Assembly: GCF_003113265.1 (NCBI RefSeq)
Contig: NZ_PUIV01000010.1
Location: 37,220 to 101,219, forward strand
DNA: 64,000 nucleotides
DNA from: Methylosinus sporium
GTDB lineage: Bacteria > Pseudomonadota > Alphaproteobacteria > Rhizobiales > Beijerinckiaceae
Direction of reading: 5' to 3'
Shown: piece by piece, positions 63,835 to 64,000 of the stretch
How positions within the stretch are numbered: the stretch's first letter is position 1
Layout: every line of letters starts with the position of its first letter
The notes under the pieces: generated by a model
What the model saw: only the letters and a program-made list of their open reading frames with translations
Databases searched by the model: none
What the model was told of the DNA's origin: nothing
Position numbers and translations under genes: made by a program

Positions 63835-64000
63835 TCAGACCGGATTGGGTTCGAGCCCGCCGGCGTCCGGCTCCGGCGAAGGACGCGCCGCGCCGGCCGT
63901 CGGCACGGGCGAGGGGCGCGCCGGCGGGGCCGCGGGCGGCACATCCTCGCGCACCGGGCGCTTGCCCTGCAGCAGGCCGATCATCTCGTCGCCGGTCAGC
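63835..64000 (-). CDS. ftsH: ATP-dependent zinc metalloprotease FtsH, C-terminal end (partial)
   Basis: The last 54 codons are visible. They read LTGDEMIGLLQGKRPVRED followed by a Pro/Ala-rich tail ending LEPNPV, with a stop at 63835-63837. The (L/S)GDEIxxLLxGxxPVR block followed by a Pro-rich tail is typical of alphaproteobacterial FtsH C-termini. The ATPase and protease domains lie outside the window. A terminator sits 9 bases past the stop. Confidence 0.72.
   Translation of the reverse strand, partial: LTGDEMIGLLQGKRPVREDVPPAAPPARPSPVPTAGAARPSPEPDAGGLEPNPV

Overview
The window is high-GC (roughly two-thirds G+C by eye) and densely coded on both strands. It looks like the chromosome of an alphaproteobacterium of the Rhizobiales/Hyphomicrobiales. 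Lineage clues are a CcrM-type methyltransferase beside rnhB, two consecutive LexA boxes of the alphaproteobacterial GTTC-N7-GTTC form, an alphaproteobacterial-type FtsH tail, methylmalonyl-CoA mutase with two PHB synthases (as expected for serine-cycle/ethylmalonyl-CoA organisms), and several TonB/FecIR metal-uptake loci. This would suit a type II methanotroph or relative (Methylosinus/Methylocystis/Beijerinckiaceae). No pmo, mmo or mxa gene is present, so that placement is inference.

Layout. 1-5.3 kb: the N-terminus of a PAS sensor, a cytosolic globin-coupled chemoreceptor, and a TPR/glycosyltransferase/DUF6165 fusion. 5.3-13.4 kb: a TldE gene and a TldD gene bracket a DUF2946-like gene, FecI sigma, FecR and an STN-type TonB receptor. 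13.5-19.9 kb: a molybdenum island with ModA, an HTH regulator fused to a periplasmic-binding-like domain, a group III truncated globin, two EF2563/YqeB paralogues, a free-standing ModC-type di-TOBE protein, a ModE-type DNA-binding protein and a cupin. 19.9-23.3 kb: ccrM, rnhB and a SplB/PA0069-type radical SAM gene behind a doubly LexA-boxed promoter. 23.4-29.3 kb: a two-component system divergent from a second TonB receptor and a Tat-exported isonitrile-hydratase-like protein, then a cytochrome c'. 29.5-33.3 kb: a HerA-like ATPase and methylmalonyl-CoA mutase.

33.3-34.6 kb: a nested palindromic repeat and a lower-GC two-gene islet. 34.6-41.5 kb: a retropepsin-like protease, an EF-hand protein, a PhzF-family protein, a membrane chemoreceptor, a cytochrome c, an AlaC-like aminotransferase and a small secreted protein. 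41.7-48.2 kb: PHB synthase 1 with a basic N-terminal tail, an acyltransferase-3, a zf-CHCC protein, an FAD monooxygenase, a MipA/OmpV protein and a second DUF2946-like protein. 48.8-53.1 kb: the tyrosine/homogentisate pathway (hppD, hmgA, fahA; maiA divergent). 53.2-57.4 kb: an L,D-transpeptidase, an unusual carrier protein, egtB-egtD and a parD with a frameshifted parE. 57.6-63.8 kb: PHB synthase 2, a Crp-family regulator, a CHASE2 adenylate cyclase and an HD-type hydrolase. The window ends in the 3' end of ftsH.

Main themes are metal acquisition (two TonB systems and molybdenum handling), carbon storage and C3/C4 acyl-CoA metabolism, aromatic amino-acid breakdown, and sensing of oxygen and cAMP. 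No rRNA, tRNA, CRISPR array, transposase or integrase was recognised.
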